A DNA stretch of 64,000 bases. Origin: Alsobacter ponti (GTDB lineage Bacteria > Pseudomonadota > Alphaproteobacteria > Rhizobiales > Beijerinckiaceae). Location of the stretch: positions 1 through 64,000 of the forward strand of contig NZ_JANCLU010000020.1 in the NCBI RefSeq assembly GCF_024294805.1. Reading direction: 5' to 3'. Positions 16,257-24,125 of the stretch are shown in pieces. How positions within the stretch are numbered: position 1 is the stretch's first letter; the number at the start of each line of letters is the position of its first letter. Below the pieces are notes generated by a model that did no database searches, was not told the origin of the DNA, and worked only from the letters and a program-made list of their open reading frames with translations. Position numbers and translations under genes: made by a program.

Positions 16257-16440
16257 GAAACGGGCCGCAGGCCCGCCCGTCCCCGGGTCGGTGCAGCGAA
16301 AGCGGAACCGAGCCCGGGGCCCAGCGCAATATGCCGCGCGTCAGCGCGTCCTTAAGGCCCTTTCCATTGGACGCCGCTTCGCGGCAGCATCCATGCGCTG
16401 GCCCCCGGATATGCCTTCGCCAAGGCTCCGGCATTCCGGG
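16257..16440 (+). repeat. Dispersed intergenic repeat, copy A
   Basis: About 185 bases directly after cysE match, at roughly 85 percent by eye, the reverse complement of 18053-18230. Shared blocks include CCCAGCGCAATATG, GTCAGCGCGTCCTT and CGCCGCTTCGCGGCAGCATCC. The left end forms a hairpin (CGGGCC-GCA-GGCCCG, 16261-16275) and the right end is followed by another (GGGCGGAC-TGGC-GTCCGCCC, 16444-16463). It has no coding potential. It resembles the small palindromic intergenic elements of Rhizobiales genomes. Confidence 0.85.
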
Positions 16441-16627
16441 GACGGGCGGACTGGCGTCCGCCCTTTGGGATACCGCGAACGGGCGGGCAATTGCCCGCAC
16501 TTTGAAGGCTCCGGGATCGGGCGGAGCGGGGGACGCCGACGAGCCGGCGCTTGCTCCGCGCGGCCGCGCGTGGCAAGTCCGGTGGCGGAAGCGGCGGCCG
16601 CGCGGCCCCCGCCACGAGGCCGGATGC
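16441..16627. other. Rest of the cysE-DUF3126 gap, hairpin-rich
   Basis: This remainder of the 380-base gap holds the hairpin at 16444-16463 and a perfect 16-base palindrome (GCGGGCAATTGCCCGC, 16483-16498). I see no further gene. Either structure could end the cysE transcript. The ribosome site for DUF3126 (GAGG) is at its right end. Confidence 0.6.
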
Positions 16628-16846
16628 ATGGACAAGACCGAACTCCTGAAACTGCAGAACTATTTCCGCCGCACCTTCGCCAACGCGAACATTCGCGTCG
16701 TCGCCCGGCCGCGCAAGACCGACTCGGCCGAGGTGATGATCGGCGACGAGTTCATCGGCATCGTCTCGCTCGACGACGAGGACGGCGACCGCTCCTACGC
16801 GTTCAGCATGTCGATCCTCGACATCGACCTCGATCCGGAAGAGTAA
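16628..16846 (+). CDS. DUF3126-family small protein
   Basis: A 72-residue protein starting MDKTELLKLQNYFRRTF and ending in the acidic tail DIDLDPEE. It matches the DUF3126 family, a short alpha/beta protein nearly always found beside cysE in Hyphomicrobiales. GAGG lies upstream of ATG 16628; a second ATG four bases earlier is out of frame. Function unknown. No membrane segment or metal motif is visible. Confidence 0.85.
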   Translation: MDKTELLKLQNYFRRTFANANIRVVARPRKTDSAEVMIGDEFIGIVSLDDEDGDRSYAFSMSILDIDLDPEE

Positions 16847-16939
16847 GCCGCCGGCGGGCTCGGGCCGGGGGTCGCGGCCCGTCGCGACGATGCGGACGCG
16901 CGGCCAAAGGGGCTTCGCAGCCCCCGCCGACGCCGCGTC

Positions 16940-16955
16940 TTAACCATTTCTCAAC
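16940..16955 (+). promoter_or_regulatory. Near-consensus CtrA-like box
   Basis: TTAA-CCATTTC-TCAAC fits the CtrA recognition pattern TTAA-N7-TTAAC with one mismatch. It lies 77 bases before the start of the small membrane-protein gene. TTAA is rare in this GC-rich window, which makes chance occurrence less likely but not negligible. Confidence 0.3.
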
Positions 16956-17031
16956 CCTGTCCTTTAACGGATCGTTCACTCTGGCATGATGGCGGCCGGC
17001 GGCGTGGGGCCGCTTGCGCCGGAGCCAGCCC

Positions 17032-17358
17032 ATGGACGCCACCGCCGATACGCTGCTCGCCTTCCAGGCGCTCCTGCTGGGCGTCGCGTCCGCGGGCGTG
17101 CTGGCGACGGGCTTCGAGGCGCTGACCCGCCGGCCGGCCAGCTTCGCGCTGCTGGAGACGGGCGGCGGCCAGGCGCTCGCCTCGGTGCCGCTGATCGTCT
17201 TCACCGCCCCCTTCATCATCCTGCGCAACACGTTGCGCGGACGGCGCTTCGAGCGGCGTCCGCTCGGCTTCGTGGCGGCGGCGACGGCCGTGGCGTGCCT
17301 GTGGAGCCTCGCCAGCGGGCGGGTGATCTTCGATCTCGTCCTCGCGCTGATCGGCTGA
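17032..17358 (+). CDS. Small conserved membrane protein
   Basis: A 108-residue protein from ATG 17032 with GGAG eight bases upstream. Three hydrophobic segments are visible: about residues 10-30 (LLAFQALLLGVASAGVLATG), 49-65 (LASVPLIVFTAPFIILR) and 79-95, with a short C-terminal one (VIFDLVLALIG). A basic loop (RGRRFERRP) separates the second and third. I do not recognise the family. It stands between DUF3126 and the gamma-carbonic anhydrase. Confidence 0.65.
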   Translation: MDATADTLLAFQALLLGVASAGVLATGFEALTRRPASFALLETGGGQALASVPLIVFTAPFIILRNTLRGRRFERRPLGFVAAATAVACLWSLASGRVIFDLVLALIG

Positions 17359-17445
17359 CGGGGGAGGGCGTCCTCGCCCCAAGGCGGGCTTGACGCGCGG
17401 CGCGCGGCGGCGGACTCCTGTCGCACGCGCCGCAAGGACATGCCC

Positions 17446-17976
17446 ATGCCCGTCTACAGCCTCGACTCCCACACGCCCGAGCTTCCCGCCCCCGGAAATT
17501 TCTGGATCGCGCCGGACGCGCACGTCATCGGCCGGGTGCGGCTGGGCGAGAACGTCGGCGTGTGGTTCGGCTCGGTGCTGCGCGGCGACAACGAGCTGAT
17601 CGACGTCGGGGCCGGCACCAACATCCAGGAAGGGTGCATGCTGCACACCGACATGGGGTTTCCCATGACGCTCGGGGCGGACTGCACCATCGGCCACCAC
17701 GCCATCCTGCACGGTTGCACGGTGGGCGAGTGCTCGCTGATCGGCATGGGCGCGACGGTGCTGAACGGCGCGAAGATCGGCCGCTTCTGTCTCGTCGGCG
17801 CCAACGCGCTCGTCACCGAGGGCAAGGAATTTCCGGACTATTCGCTGATCGTCGGCTCGCCCGCCAAGGCGGTGCGCACGCTCGACCCCTCGGCCGCCGA
17901 CAATCTGCGCGCCAGCGCGCGCAACTACGTCGCCAACTGGAAACGCTTCGCCGCCGGCCTGACGCGGATCGATTGA
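17446..17976 (+). CDS. Gamma-class carbonic anhydrase-like protein
   Basis: A 176-residue left-handed beta-helix protein. ATG 17446 is preferred over 17440 because AAGGA then stands at a proper seven-base distance. Hexapeptide repeats run through the whole sequence, and zinc-ligand histidines occur in LHTDMG and GHHAILHGC. The family (PaaY/YrdA/CaiE and complex I gamma-CAs) includes true carbonic anhydrases and thioesterases, so the activity is open. It is followed by repeat copy B and a convergent protease gene. Confidence 0.85.
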   Translation: MPVYSLDSHTPELPAPGNFWIAPDAHVIGRVRLGENVGVWFGSVLRGDNELIDVGAGTNIQEGCMLHTDMGFPMTLGADCTIGHHAILHGCTVGECSLIGMGATVLNGAKIGRFCLVGANALVTEGKEFPDYSLIVGSPAKAVRTLDPSAADNLRASARNYVANWKRFAAGLTRID

Positions 17977-18052
17977 GAGGCGGAGATTCCCGGGACCGGC
18001 GGAGCGGCGCGCCGCCGCCATGGGCGGGCATCGCCCGCCTCACGTTCCCGGA

Positions 18053-18230
18053 GCCCCGGAGCGCAAGCGGAGGGGAATCCGGGATCCAGCGCATGGATGC
18101 TGCCGCGAAGCGGCGCTCAATGGAAAAGGCCGCAAGGACGCGCTGACGCGCGACATATTGCGCTGGGCCCCGGCTCCGGTTCCGCTTCGCTGCACCGGTC
18201 CGGGGACGGGCGGGCCGGAGGCCCGCTTCA
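18053..18230 (-). repeat. Dispersed intergenic repeat, copy B (inverted relative to copy A)
   Basis: This copy occupies most of the 293-base gap between two converging genes. Its reverse complement aligns with 16257-16440 through the body of the element. Its outer end forms CGGGCC-GGA-GGCCCG (18211-18225), the same hairpin as in copy A with one loop change. Beyond the other end lies GGCGGGC-AT-CGCCCGCC near 18023-18040. The rest of the gap holds no gene. Confidence 0.85.
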
Positions 18231-18269
18231 GAGCTCTCTTCCCGTTACAGAACCTCGGCGGCCCCGCGC

Positions 18270-18977
18270 CTAGTGGCCGGCGACGGTCAGGCCGGGGGAG
18301 GCGGGCTCGCCGAGGCGGACCCAGAGGTTCGGGTTCATCTGCGACTGGCGCTTGACGAAGCCGTAGCCCGTGCCGCTCCAGGGCAGGACACGGTTGGTCT
18401 TGCTGTCGAGAATGAAGTCCCCGCGGTCGGTGACGACGGTCAGGATGGCGTGGCCGGCGCCCACCTCGTCGCGCACCACCGTCATCAGCAGCGCCTGGCG
18501 CGGGAAGCCCTCCGCGATCAGCATCCGGCGCTTGAGCAGCGCCAGGTCCTCGCAATCGCCCTTGCCGTTGTCCGGGTAGGTCCAGCGCTCCTGCACGCCG
18601 TAGAGGGCGATGTCCTCAACCTGCTGGATGGTCGAGTTGACGTGGCGGTTGACGGCCACGAGGCGCTGCCACAGCGCCGTGGTCAGCGCGATGGTCTCGG
18701 GAGCGAGCGGGCGGGCGGCGCAGTCCTCGGGGTGGCCGTTGCGGCAGAAATCGACCCAGCCGATCGGCGGGCGGGTTTCTTCCTCGACGGGGGTGGGGCT
18801 CGTCACGGCCGGCAGCACCGCCGGGGGCGCGACACGGCCGGGCCGGATGGACGACGTCGCCTCGGCCCTGCGGGCTTCCTGCCCGATCCGCAGCGGGCCG
18901 CGAGCCTCCGCTCCGCACACGCCCGCCACCAGAACCAGGCTCGCAAGCCCGGCCAAAACGCCCCCGCCAAAACGCAT
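18270..18977 (-). CDS. Bacterial transglutaminase-like cysteine protease (BTLCP, LapG-related)
   Basis: A 235-residue protein with a signal peptide (MRFGGGVLAGLASLVLVAG, cleavage near GAEARG), so it is periplasmic. The papain-like triad of the BTLCP/DUF920 family is intact: Cys142 (GKGDCEDLA), His176 (GAGHAIL) and Asp191 (FILDSKTN). In the relative LapG, such proteases release surface adhesins under c-di-GMP control; the substrate here is unknown. ATG 18977 is chosen over a TTG three codons upstream. A perfect CtrA-type box lies 24 bases before the start. Confidence 0.85.
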   Translation of the reverse strand: MRFGGGVLAGLASLVLVAGVCGAEARGPLRIGQEARRAEATSSIRPGRVAPPAVLPAVTSPTPVEEETRPPIGWVDFCRNGHPEDCAARPLAPETIALTTALWQRLVAVNRHVNSTIQQVEDIALYGVQERWTYPDNGKGDCEDLALLKRRMLIAEGFPRQALLMTVVRDEVGAGHAILTVVTDRGDFILDSKTNRVLPWSGTGYGFVKRQSQMNPNLWVRLGEPASPGLTVAGH

Positions 18978-19000
18978 CGAAAGCAACCCCGCCCTGTTGG

Positions 19001-19015
19001 TTAATGGAACGTTAA
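19001..19015 (-). promoter_or_regulatory. CtrA-type binding box upstream of the BTLCP protease gene
   Basis: On the coding (minus) strand the sequence reads TTAA-CGTTCCA-TTAAC, an exact match to TTAA-N7-TTAAC, the CtrA consensus known from Caulobacter and Rhizobiales. It ends 24 bases upstream of the ATG. Control of a periplasmic protease by the cell-cycle regulator is inference from this site. Confidence 0.55.
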
Positions 19016-19166
19016 GCGCGGTTCGGGCGTCTCCGCAATGTCAGTATGAACACAGGGTTAACGGCCGCCGCTGATTTTTCAGGGGAATTGACCGATGTCC
19101 GAATCCGGCTTGAGAAAGCTGGATTTTTTGGCGTGTTCATGTGCTGGCGCGGTTCCCGAATGTGGA

Positions 19167-19796
19167 TCAGGCCATTGCGGGGGGCCGCGAAGCTCCCGCC
19201 CGGCCGCCTTCGTAGACGAAAAGATGCCGCCGCCGCTCGGCGCTCGGCCGCTCCGGCGGCCCGGCGGCGACGATCTCCCGGGGAGCCGTCTCGGCCGGCG
19301 GGTGGGCGAAGCGCACGCTCCGCAAGGCGAGGCCGACCACGGGGTCGAGCCCGTACCAGACCGGCGCGGCCTCCGGCGTCAGGCATCCGAGCACGCGCGC
19401 ATGGGTGCGCCCGCCGTGGCGCAGCGGCAGCAGCAACAGCTCCAGCGCCAGCGTGCGGCCCGCCCGCGTCACCGCTTCCAGGCCGGCCACCACCGGCGTC
19501 ATGTCGTCGCAGACGAGGCGGGGCAGGGCGGCTCCGCGCAGGTCGCGCTCGCCCCCCGGCCCGGCGAACAGGCCGGCGTAGGCCGCGCCCTGCAGGTCGC
19601 GCCCGAACAGCGCCGAGACGCGCGTTCCGGCGAGGCGGATCGGGAAGCTGTCGGCCTCGTCGATCTCCAGGATGAAGGCAAAGGGCAGCTCGGCGCGGAT
19701 CGCCGTGGGGTCGATGGCGCCGCGCTCCGGGGCGGAGCGTTCGCCGCGCAAGGCGTTCCAGTAGGTAAACAGCGCGCGCGTCACGTCGTGCTTCAT
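19167..19796 (-). CDS. PAS_5-type PAS-domain protein
   Basis: A 209-residue protein from ATG 19796, which has GGCGGG seven bases upstream; longer frames further upstream look like untranslated DNA. The first 150 residues (TRALFTYWNALRGERSAPER, then AELPFAFILEID) match the PAS_5 family, a single sensory PAS-like domain widespread in Alphaproteobacteria. No output domain follows, only a basic tail (RPSAERRRHLFVYEG). In Caulobacter, MopJ is a relative that affects cell-cycle kinases; whether that applies here is unknown. Confidence 0.75.
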   Translation of the reverse strand: MKHDVTRALFTYWNALRGERSAPERGAIDPTAIRAELPFAFILEIDEADSFPIRLAGTRVSALFGRDLQGAAYAGLFAGPGGERDLRGAALPRLVCDDMTPVVAGLEAVTRAGRTLALELLLLPLRHGGRTHARVLGCLTPEAAPVWYGLDPVVGLALRSVRFAHPPAETAPREIVAAGPPERPSAERRRHLFVYEGGRAGASRPPAMA

Positions 19797-19934
19797 CGTC
19801 CCGCCTGTCGCCGGCATCGTGCCATTTCGGGACAGCGAGTCCCGCGCGTGAACGGTTCGAGGCCGAAAACCGCTCCGAAACGGCCGCGAAGGCCGCTCGG
19901 AAAGCGAGTCACGCGAAGGACATGCCACGAATGG

Positions 19935-19957
19935 TTAACCCTGTCGCTTAGGGTTAA
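19935..19957. repeat. Perfect 8-bp inverted repeat
   Basis: TTAACCCT (19935-19942) and AGGGTTAA (19950-19957) flank a seven-base spacer, 139 bases upstream of the PAS gene start and about 55 bases before the structured-RNA candidate. It could be a dimeric regulator operator for either. The two TTAA cores are 15 bases apart, which does not fit a standard CtrA box. Confidence 0.45.
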
Positions 19958-20011
19958 GCGGAGCTTGCCGTTGCGCCGGCGGCCCGGTGGAGGCATGGTC
20001 GATCCCGGCCC

Positions 20012-20146
20012 CGAGACGTTTGTCGCTTGCTCCTGAGCGTGGACCGTCTCGACACCTTTTGAGGGCAGGACCCGGCGGCCTCGGCCGCAGTGCGCTCCAT
20101 GCACCCGCCCCAACCAGGGAGAGCTTCGCGCTCTCCCTCTTTTTTT
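20012..20146 (+). ncRNA. Candidate small RNA or structured leader of the rhomboid gene
   Basis: The 423-base gap 19797-20219 has no convincing protein, yet its right half is a row of hairpins ending in an intrinsic terminator. CGAGACG (20012-20018) pairs with CGTCTCG (20045-20051) and encloses CGCT/AGCG (20024-20027/20036-20039), whose loop carries CTCCT, complementary to a Shine-Dalgarno sequence. GCGGC-CTCG-GCCGC follows at 20075-20088, then GTGC/GCAC (20090-20093/20101-20104) with CTCC in its loop, then the terminator. It could be a stand-alone regulator of about 135 nt or an attenuator for the rhomboid gene. No consensus promoter is visible just upstream, and I recognise no known RNA family. 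Confidence 0.45.
20116..20146 (+). terminator. Strong intrinsic terminator
   Basis: AGGGAGAGC (20116-20124) and GCTCTCCCT (20130-20138) form a perfect nine-bp stem with loop TTCGC, followed by C and seven T (20140-20146). No protein gene lies upstream on this strand within 3 kb, so it must end an RNA transcript or attenuate transcription into the rhomboid gene. Confidence 0.9.
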
Positions 20147-20240
20147 GCGCGCGGCTTGAACCGGCGCGCGCCGCTTGCGATGAAGGCGCGCGGGTCCCTC
20201 GGCCCGGGGAGACCGTCGCGTGAGACAACGATCCGAGCCG

Positions 20241-21017
20241 ATGCTGAACATTCCCGGCGTGGTGGCCGCCCTCGTGCTGCTGCTGGCGGGGCTGCACGGC
20301 CTGCGCGAGTGGGTGCTCACGGACGACACGATGCTGTGGGAGATGGCGTTCATCCCCGCCCGCTTCGCGATGATGTTCGGCGTCGACCCGGTGCAGGCGC
20401 TCGCCGACCGCCTCGCGGCTGAGCCGGACTCGGCCGAGGCCGTGTGGCGCGTGGCGCTGGCGCGCGAACTGGCGGCGGAGGGGGCGACGAAGCCGAGGAC
20501 GGCGCTGAGCTACGCGCTGCTGCACGCGAGCTGGACGCACCTCATCGTCAATACGATCTGGCTCGTCGCCTTCGGCAGCGCGGTGGCCCGCCGCTTCGGC
20601 GCGGCGCGCTTCCTCGCCTTCATGGCGCTCACGGCGGTCGGCGGGGCGGCGGGGCACTTCCTCACCAACGCCGAGGACGTGACGCCGATGATCGGCGCGT
20701 CGGCGGCGATTTCGGGCTGCATGGCGGCGGCGCTGCGCTTCGCCTTCCGGCCGGGCGCGCCGCTCGGCGGCTTCAGCCTGGGCGGCGACGACGCCTATCG
20801 CCTGCCGGCCATGCGGCTCGCGGACGTGCTGCGCGACCGCCGCTCGCTGACCTTCCTGCTCGTCTGGCTGGTGATGAACGTGGCGACCGGGCTCGGCGCG
20901 TCCGAGTTGCGGCTGACCGACGCCGCCATCGCCTGGCAGGCCCACATGGGCGGCTTCATCGTGGGGCTGCTGGCCTTTCCGCTGCTCGATCCGCCGCCGC
21001 TCCGGCCGGCCGCCTGA
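20241..21017 (+). CDS. Rhomboid-family intramembrane serine protease
   Basis: A 258-residue membrane protein from ATG 20241; a GTG at 20220 is an equally possible start with GGGGAG upstream. LLHASWTHLIVNTIWL (residues 93-108) is the rhomboid HxxxN segment, GASAAISG holds the catalytic Ser154, and AHMGGFIVG holds the catalytic His235. Six or seven membrane segments are seen. An unusual hydrophilic stretch (about residues 55-90) sits between the first segment and the active-site core. Rhomboids cut transmembrane proteins; the substrate here is unknown. Confidence 0.9.
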   Translation: MLNIPGVVAALVLLLAGLHGLREWVLTDDTMLWEMAFIPARFAMMFGVDPVQALADRLAAEPDSAEAVWRVALARELAAEGATKPRTALSYALLHASWTHLIVNTIWLVAFGSAVARRFGAARFLAFMALTAVGGAAGHFLTNAEDVTPMIGASAAISGCMAAALRFAFRPGAPLGGFSLGGDDAYRLPAMRLADVLRDRRSLTFLLVWLVMNVATGLGASELRLTDAAIAWQAHMGGFIVGLLAFPLLDPPPLRPAA

Positions 21018-21176
21018 GACGGACCCGCCCTCGGTTGCGGGTTCGGCGAGACTAAGGCAAGATTTTCCTCCGGGCGCCGTGCGGGGCTGCCCTCGCGACC
21101 CTCCGTCGCGGCTTCCGGCAACGAGCCGGCGCGCGACGACGCGGCCGGTAGACCTGGCAGCTTCCGGAGGGTGGAA

Positions 21177-21605
21177 ATGAAGGTTGTCCACATTCTCGAC
21201 GTCAAGGGCCGCGAGGTCGCGACGATCCAGCCGCACCGTTCGATCTCCGACGCCGTCGCCGTGCTCCACGAAAAGCGCATCGGCGCGCTCGTGGTGGTCG
21301 GGGCGGACGGCAAGGTGATGGGCATTCTTTCGGAGCGCGACATCATCCGGGCGATCGCGGCGGGCGGGCACGTCCTCACCGATCCCGTGTCGCGCTACAT
21401 GACCGCCAAGGTGATCACCTGCACGCCGGACACGCTGGTCGTCGACCTGATGGAGGACATGACGCGCGGGCGGTTCCGCCACATGCCGGTGATCGATCAG
21501 GACCGGCTGGCCGGCATCGTGTCGATCGGCGACGTGGTGAAGCAGCGGCTGGAGGAATTCCAGCACGAGACGCAGGCGCTGAAGGAATACATCACCACCG
21601 CCTGA
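21177..21605 (+). CDS. Tandem CBS-domain protein
   Basis: A 142-residue protein consisting of two CBS domains (about residues 8-62 and 75-130), a module that binds adenosine nucleotides. ATG 21177 is used, with GGAGG six bases upstream. ILSERDIIRAIAAGG and GIVSIGDVVKQRLEEF are the typical ends of the two domains. No catalytic domain is attached. Such stand-alone pairs are thought to sense energy state and modulate partner enzymes, but no partner can be named. Confidence 0.9.
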   Translation: MKVVHILDVKGREVATIQPHRSISDAVAVLHEKRIGALVVVGADGKVMGILSERDIIRAIAAGGHVLTDPVSRYMTAKVITCTPDTLVVDLMEDMTRGRFRHMPVIDQDRLAGIVSIGDVVKQRLEEFQHETQALKEYITTA

Positions 21606-21630
21606 CGCCGGCGGGGGCGCGCGGCCCGGC

Positions 21631-22677
21631 TCAGGCCGGGACGGTCAGCGCTTCCATGGCCAGCGCAAGGTCTTCCGCCGCCTGGGAGAACGATTCCTCG
21701 CCGAGCCGGATGCTCTCTTCGGCGCGATGGAAATCGAACAGCCCGATCTTGCCCAGTCGGGGCTTCAGGTGGACGTCCGGCGGGTCGCCGGCCATGCGGG
21801 CGCGGGCGATGCGGTCCTGCGTGATGTTGAAGGCGTCCACCATCACCGTGGCGAGGCCCGGCCCCGTCGGGCCGCCGCGCGACAGGCGCTGGGTGAGGCT
21901 GCGCGCCGCGCCCAGCATGGGCGAGAACAGCCCCTCGGCGATGGTCTCGGCCATCTCCTCCTGCTCGGGCGCGTCGCCGTGGTCGGGGATCACCGCGCCG
22001 CGGCCGAACAGGTCGGCGTTGAGGTTGACGGCGATGACCAGCTCGGCCGAGAGGGCGCGGGTGGTGGTGACGGGGATGGGGTTGACCAGCGCGCCGTCGA
22101 ACAGCCAGCGCCCGCCAAGGTGCACGGGATCGAACACGCCCGGCAGGGCGTAGCTCGCCTGCATGGCGCGCACCAGCGAGCCGCGCGTCAGCCAGATCTC
22201 GTGGCCGGTGTGCAGCTCCGTCGCGACCGCCGCGTAGCGCATGCCGAGGTCCTCGATGGCGACGTCGCCAACGTCGCGGTCGAGCAGCTTGCGCAGCCGG
22301 TCACCGCTGATGAGGCCCGAGCCGATGTGGAAATCGAGCAGCCAGAGCACGCGGCTCTTGGTCAATGAGCGGGCGAACGCCTCCAGCGGGTCGAGCTTGC
22401 CCGCGGCGTAGCAGCCGCCCACCACCGCGCCGATCGAGGTGCCGACGATGACGTCCGGCTTCAGCCCCGCCTTTTCCAGCGCGCGGATCACGCCGATATG
22501 GGCCCAGCCGCGCGCCGCGCCGCCGCCCAGCGCCAGCCCTAGCCGCGGCCGCCGGGGGGCCTTCGGGGCGCGGGGCTCAGCCGCCGGCTCGGGCGTCGGC
22601 GGCGCGCCGCCGCCGGCCGCCGGTCCGGCGCCCTCGTCCCGCAGGGCGGGGCGCAATCCGAGGAACTCCTGGATCAT
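21631..22677 (-). CDS. Patatin-like phospholipase, RssA family
   Basis: A 348-residue protein with the patatin core. The oxyanion loop GGGAARGWAHIG is at residues 51-62, nucleophile Ser81 in GTSIG, and dyad Asp194 in FDGALVNP. A low-complexity Pro/Ala-rich N-terminal stretch (about residues 14-42) precedes it. A C-terminal region with helical content (ADLFGRGA... RSLTQRLSRGG) may bind the membrane. The family hydrolyses acyl chains of phospholipids; in E. coli, RssA has no firm role. Confidence 0.9.
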   Translation of the reverse strand: MIQEFLGLRPALRDEGAGPAAGGGAPPTPEPAAEPRAPKAPRRPRLGLALGGGAARGWAHIGVIRALEKAGLKPDVIVGTSIGAVVGGCYAAGKLDPLEAFARSLTKSRVLWLLDFHIGSGLISGDRLRKLLDRDVGDVAIEDLGMRYAAVATELHTGHEIWLTRGSLVRAMQASYALPGVFDPVHLGGRWLFDGALVNPIPVTTTRALSAELVIAVNLNADLFGRGAVIPDHGDAPEQEEMAETIAEGLFSPMLGAARSLTQRLSRGGPTGPGLATVMVDAFNITQDRIARARMAGDPPDVHLKPRLGKIGLFDFHRAEESIRLGEESFSQAAEDLALAMEALTVPA

Positions 22678-22828
22678 TCCATGGTCCTGCCTGCTCGCGC
22701 AGCATAGAACACTAACCGCGCAAGATGAACGGCGGCTGAAGCCTCGCGGCTTCCATCGCCTTTGCGGATCAACGGTCTGGCGCGGGCCTGAGTTGCCGCC
22801 CTCGTCGCGCGACGTGCGCCTTCGCGCT

Positions 22829-23248
22829 TCAGGCGGGGACGAGGCGGACCAGCCCGCCTTCGGCCGGCGCCTCGACGCGCCGGTAGAAGCAGGAGCGGCG
22901 GCCGGTGTGGCAGCACCCGCCGTCGCCGCCGACGCGCACGCGCAGCAGCAGGCAGTCCTGGTCGCAGTCGACGCGCATCTCGACCACCGTCTGCACCTGG
23001 CCGGAGGTGTCGCCCTTGCGCCAGAGCTCGCCGCGCGAGCGGGACCAGTACCAGGCCTCGCCCGTCTCCAGCGTGCGCCGCAGGGACTCCTCGTTCATGT
23101 AGGCCACCATCAGCACCTCGCCGCTGTCGGCGTCGACCGCGACGGCGGCGATGAGCCCGGCGGCGTCGAACTTCGGCGCCAGCAGGCCGCCTTCCTCGAT
23201 GTCGCGCGTCGTCCCGCGCGCGGCGAAGGAGAGGGGCGTGTCGGACAT
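22829..23248 (-). CDS. hisI: Phosphoribosyl-AMP cyclohydrolase
   Basis: A 139-residue stand-alone HisI that opens the adenine ring of PR-AMP in histidine synthesis, without the fused HisE domain of enteric bacteria. Mg-binding DCDQD and the zinc-site cysteines in [14 protein letters not shown] are intact. [11 protein letters not shown] and [14 protein letters not shown] are family signatures. It lies 75 bases downstream of folE, an order seen across Hyphomicrobiales. HisE and the other histidine genes are outside the window. Confidence 0.95.
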   Translation of the reverse strand: MSDTPLSFAARGTTRDIEEGGLLAPKFDAAGLIAAVAVDADSGEVLMVAYMNEESLRRTLETGEAWYWSRSRGELWRKGDTSGQVQTVVEMRVDCDQDCLLLRVRVGGDGGCCHTGRRSCFYRRVEAPAEGGLVRLVPA

Positions 23249-23323
23249 GGCGGTCTCCGCGAGCAGGCGTCGGGCTGGAGCGCGCCGCTTAGCAGAAAAG
23301 CGCGCCGCCCGGCAAACCCCGCC

Positions 23324-23956
23324 TCAGCGCAGCCCGCGCACCAGCGTCATGAAGCGCGCCTGCTCGGCCGGGTCGTCGCGGAACACGCCGGTGAACTGGG
23401 TGGTGATCGTGGCCGAGCCCTGCTTCTGCACGCCGCGCATCGACATGCACATGTGCTCGGCCTCGACGATCAGGGCGACGCCGCGCGGCTTCAGCGCGTC
23501 GTCGACGGCGGCGACGATCTGCGACGTCATCGTCTCCTGCGTCTGCAGGCGGCGGGCGAACACGTCGACGACGCGCGCGAGCTTCGACAGGCCGACGACG
23601 CCCTCGGCCGGGTAGTAGCCGATATGCGCCTTGCCGAAGAACGGCACCAGATGGTGCTCGCAGTGCGAATAGAAGGGGATGTCGCGCACCACGACCATGT
23701 CGTCGTAGCCGCCGACCTCCTCGAAGACGCGGTCCAGCACGGCGGAGGCGTCCTCGCGGTAGCCCCGGTGGAACTCCTCGAAGGCCTTGACCACGCGCTT
23801 GGGCGTGTCGAGCAGGCCTTCGCGGGCGGGGTCGTCGCCGGCCCATCGGATCAGCGTACGCACGGCCGCCTCGGCCTCTTCTCGGCTGGGCCGGGCGACC
23901 GGGGCGGGGGAAAGCGCGGGAGCGGCCTTGCGCAAGGGCTTAACCACAGCGTCCAT
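23324..23956 (-). CDS. folE: GTP cyclohydrolase I
   Basis: A 210-residue FolE that makes dihydroneopterin triphosphate from GTP for folate synthesis. ATG 23956 is chosen because the upstream in-frame stretch is promoter-like DNA. Zinc ligands and catalytic residues appear in [12 protein letters not shown] and [13 protein letters not shown]. The first 30 residues are a Pro/Ala-rich lead that is variable in the family. It is divergent from the Fe-S scaffold gene across 169 bases. Confidence 0.95.
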   Translation of the reverse strand: MDAVVKPLRKAAPALSPAPVARPSREEAEAAVRTLIRWAGDDPAREGLLDTPKRVVKAFEEFHRGYREDASAVLDRVFEEVGGYDDMVVVRDIPFYSHCEHHLVPFFGKAHIGYYPAEGVVGLSKLARVVDVFARRLQTQETMTSQIVAAVDDALKPRGVALIVEAEHMCMSMRGVQKQGSATITTQFTGVFRDDPAEQARFMTLVRGLR

Positions 23957-24083
23957 GTGGAGCCTCCATCGGGGGGATAATGCGCTGCTTACGCCGGCGC
24001 GGCCCTGTTGGACCACGACAGCCGCGCTCGCGCCCGCTTTTTTCGCCGAAGGCCGGCGGGCTCGCATGCGGCTGGGGGCGGCG

Positions 24084-24089
24084 CTATAT
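24084..24089 (+). promoter_or_regulatory. Possible -10 element for the Fe-S scaffold gene
   Basis: CTATAT followed by AAAG is an isolated AT-rich word 37 bases before the scaffold-protein start, in the divergent folE gap. CTATAT is the usual alphaproteobacterial -10 form. No clear -35 hexamer is visible at the right distance. Confidence 0.3.
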
Positions 24090-24125
24090 AAAGCGCGAGG
24101 CGCAACGGCGCACCCGGCGGATTCC

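Noticed and set aside
20012-20146. 4.5S, 6S or tmRNA
   Set aside because: The region lacks the SRP GGAAG motif, a 6S-like long central bubble and a tRNA-like end; only a generic multi-hairpin RNA can be supported.
23940-23947. CTTAACCA as a CtrA half-site
   Set aside because: It lies inside the folE coding region with no second half-site at the right spacing.
22439-23980. A 513-codon rightward frame over hisI and folE
   Set aside because: It spans two clear leftward genes and the gap between them, with shadow-like composition.
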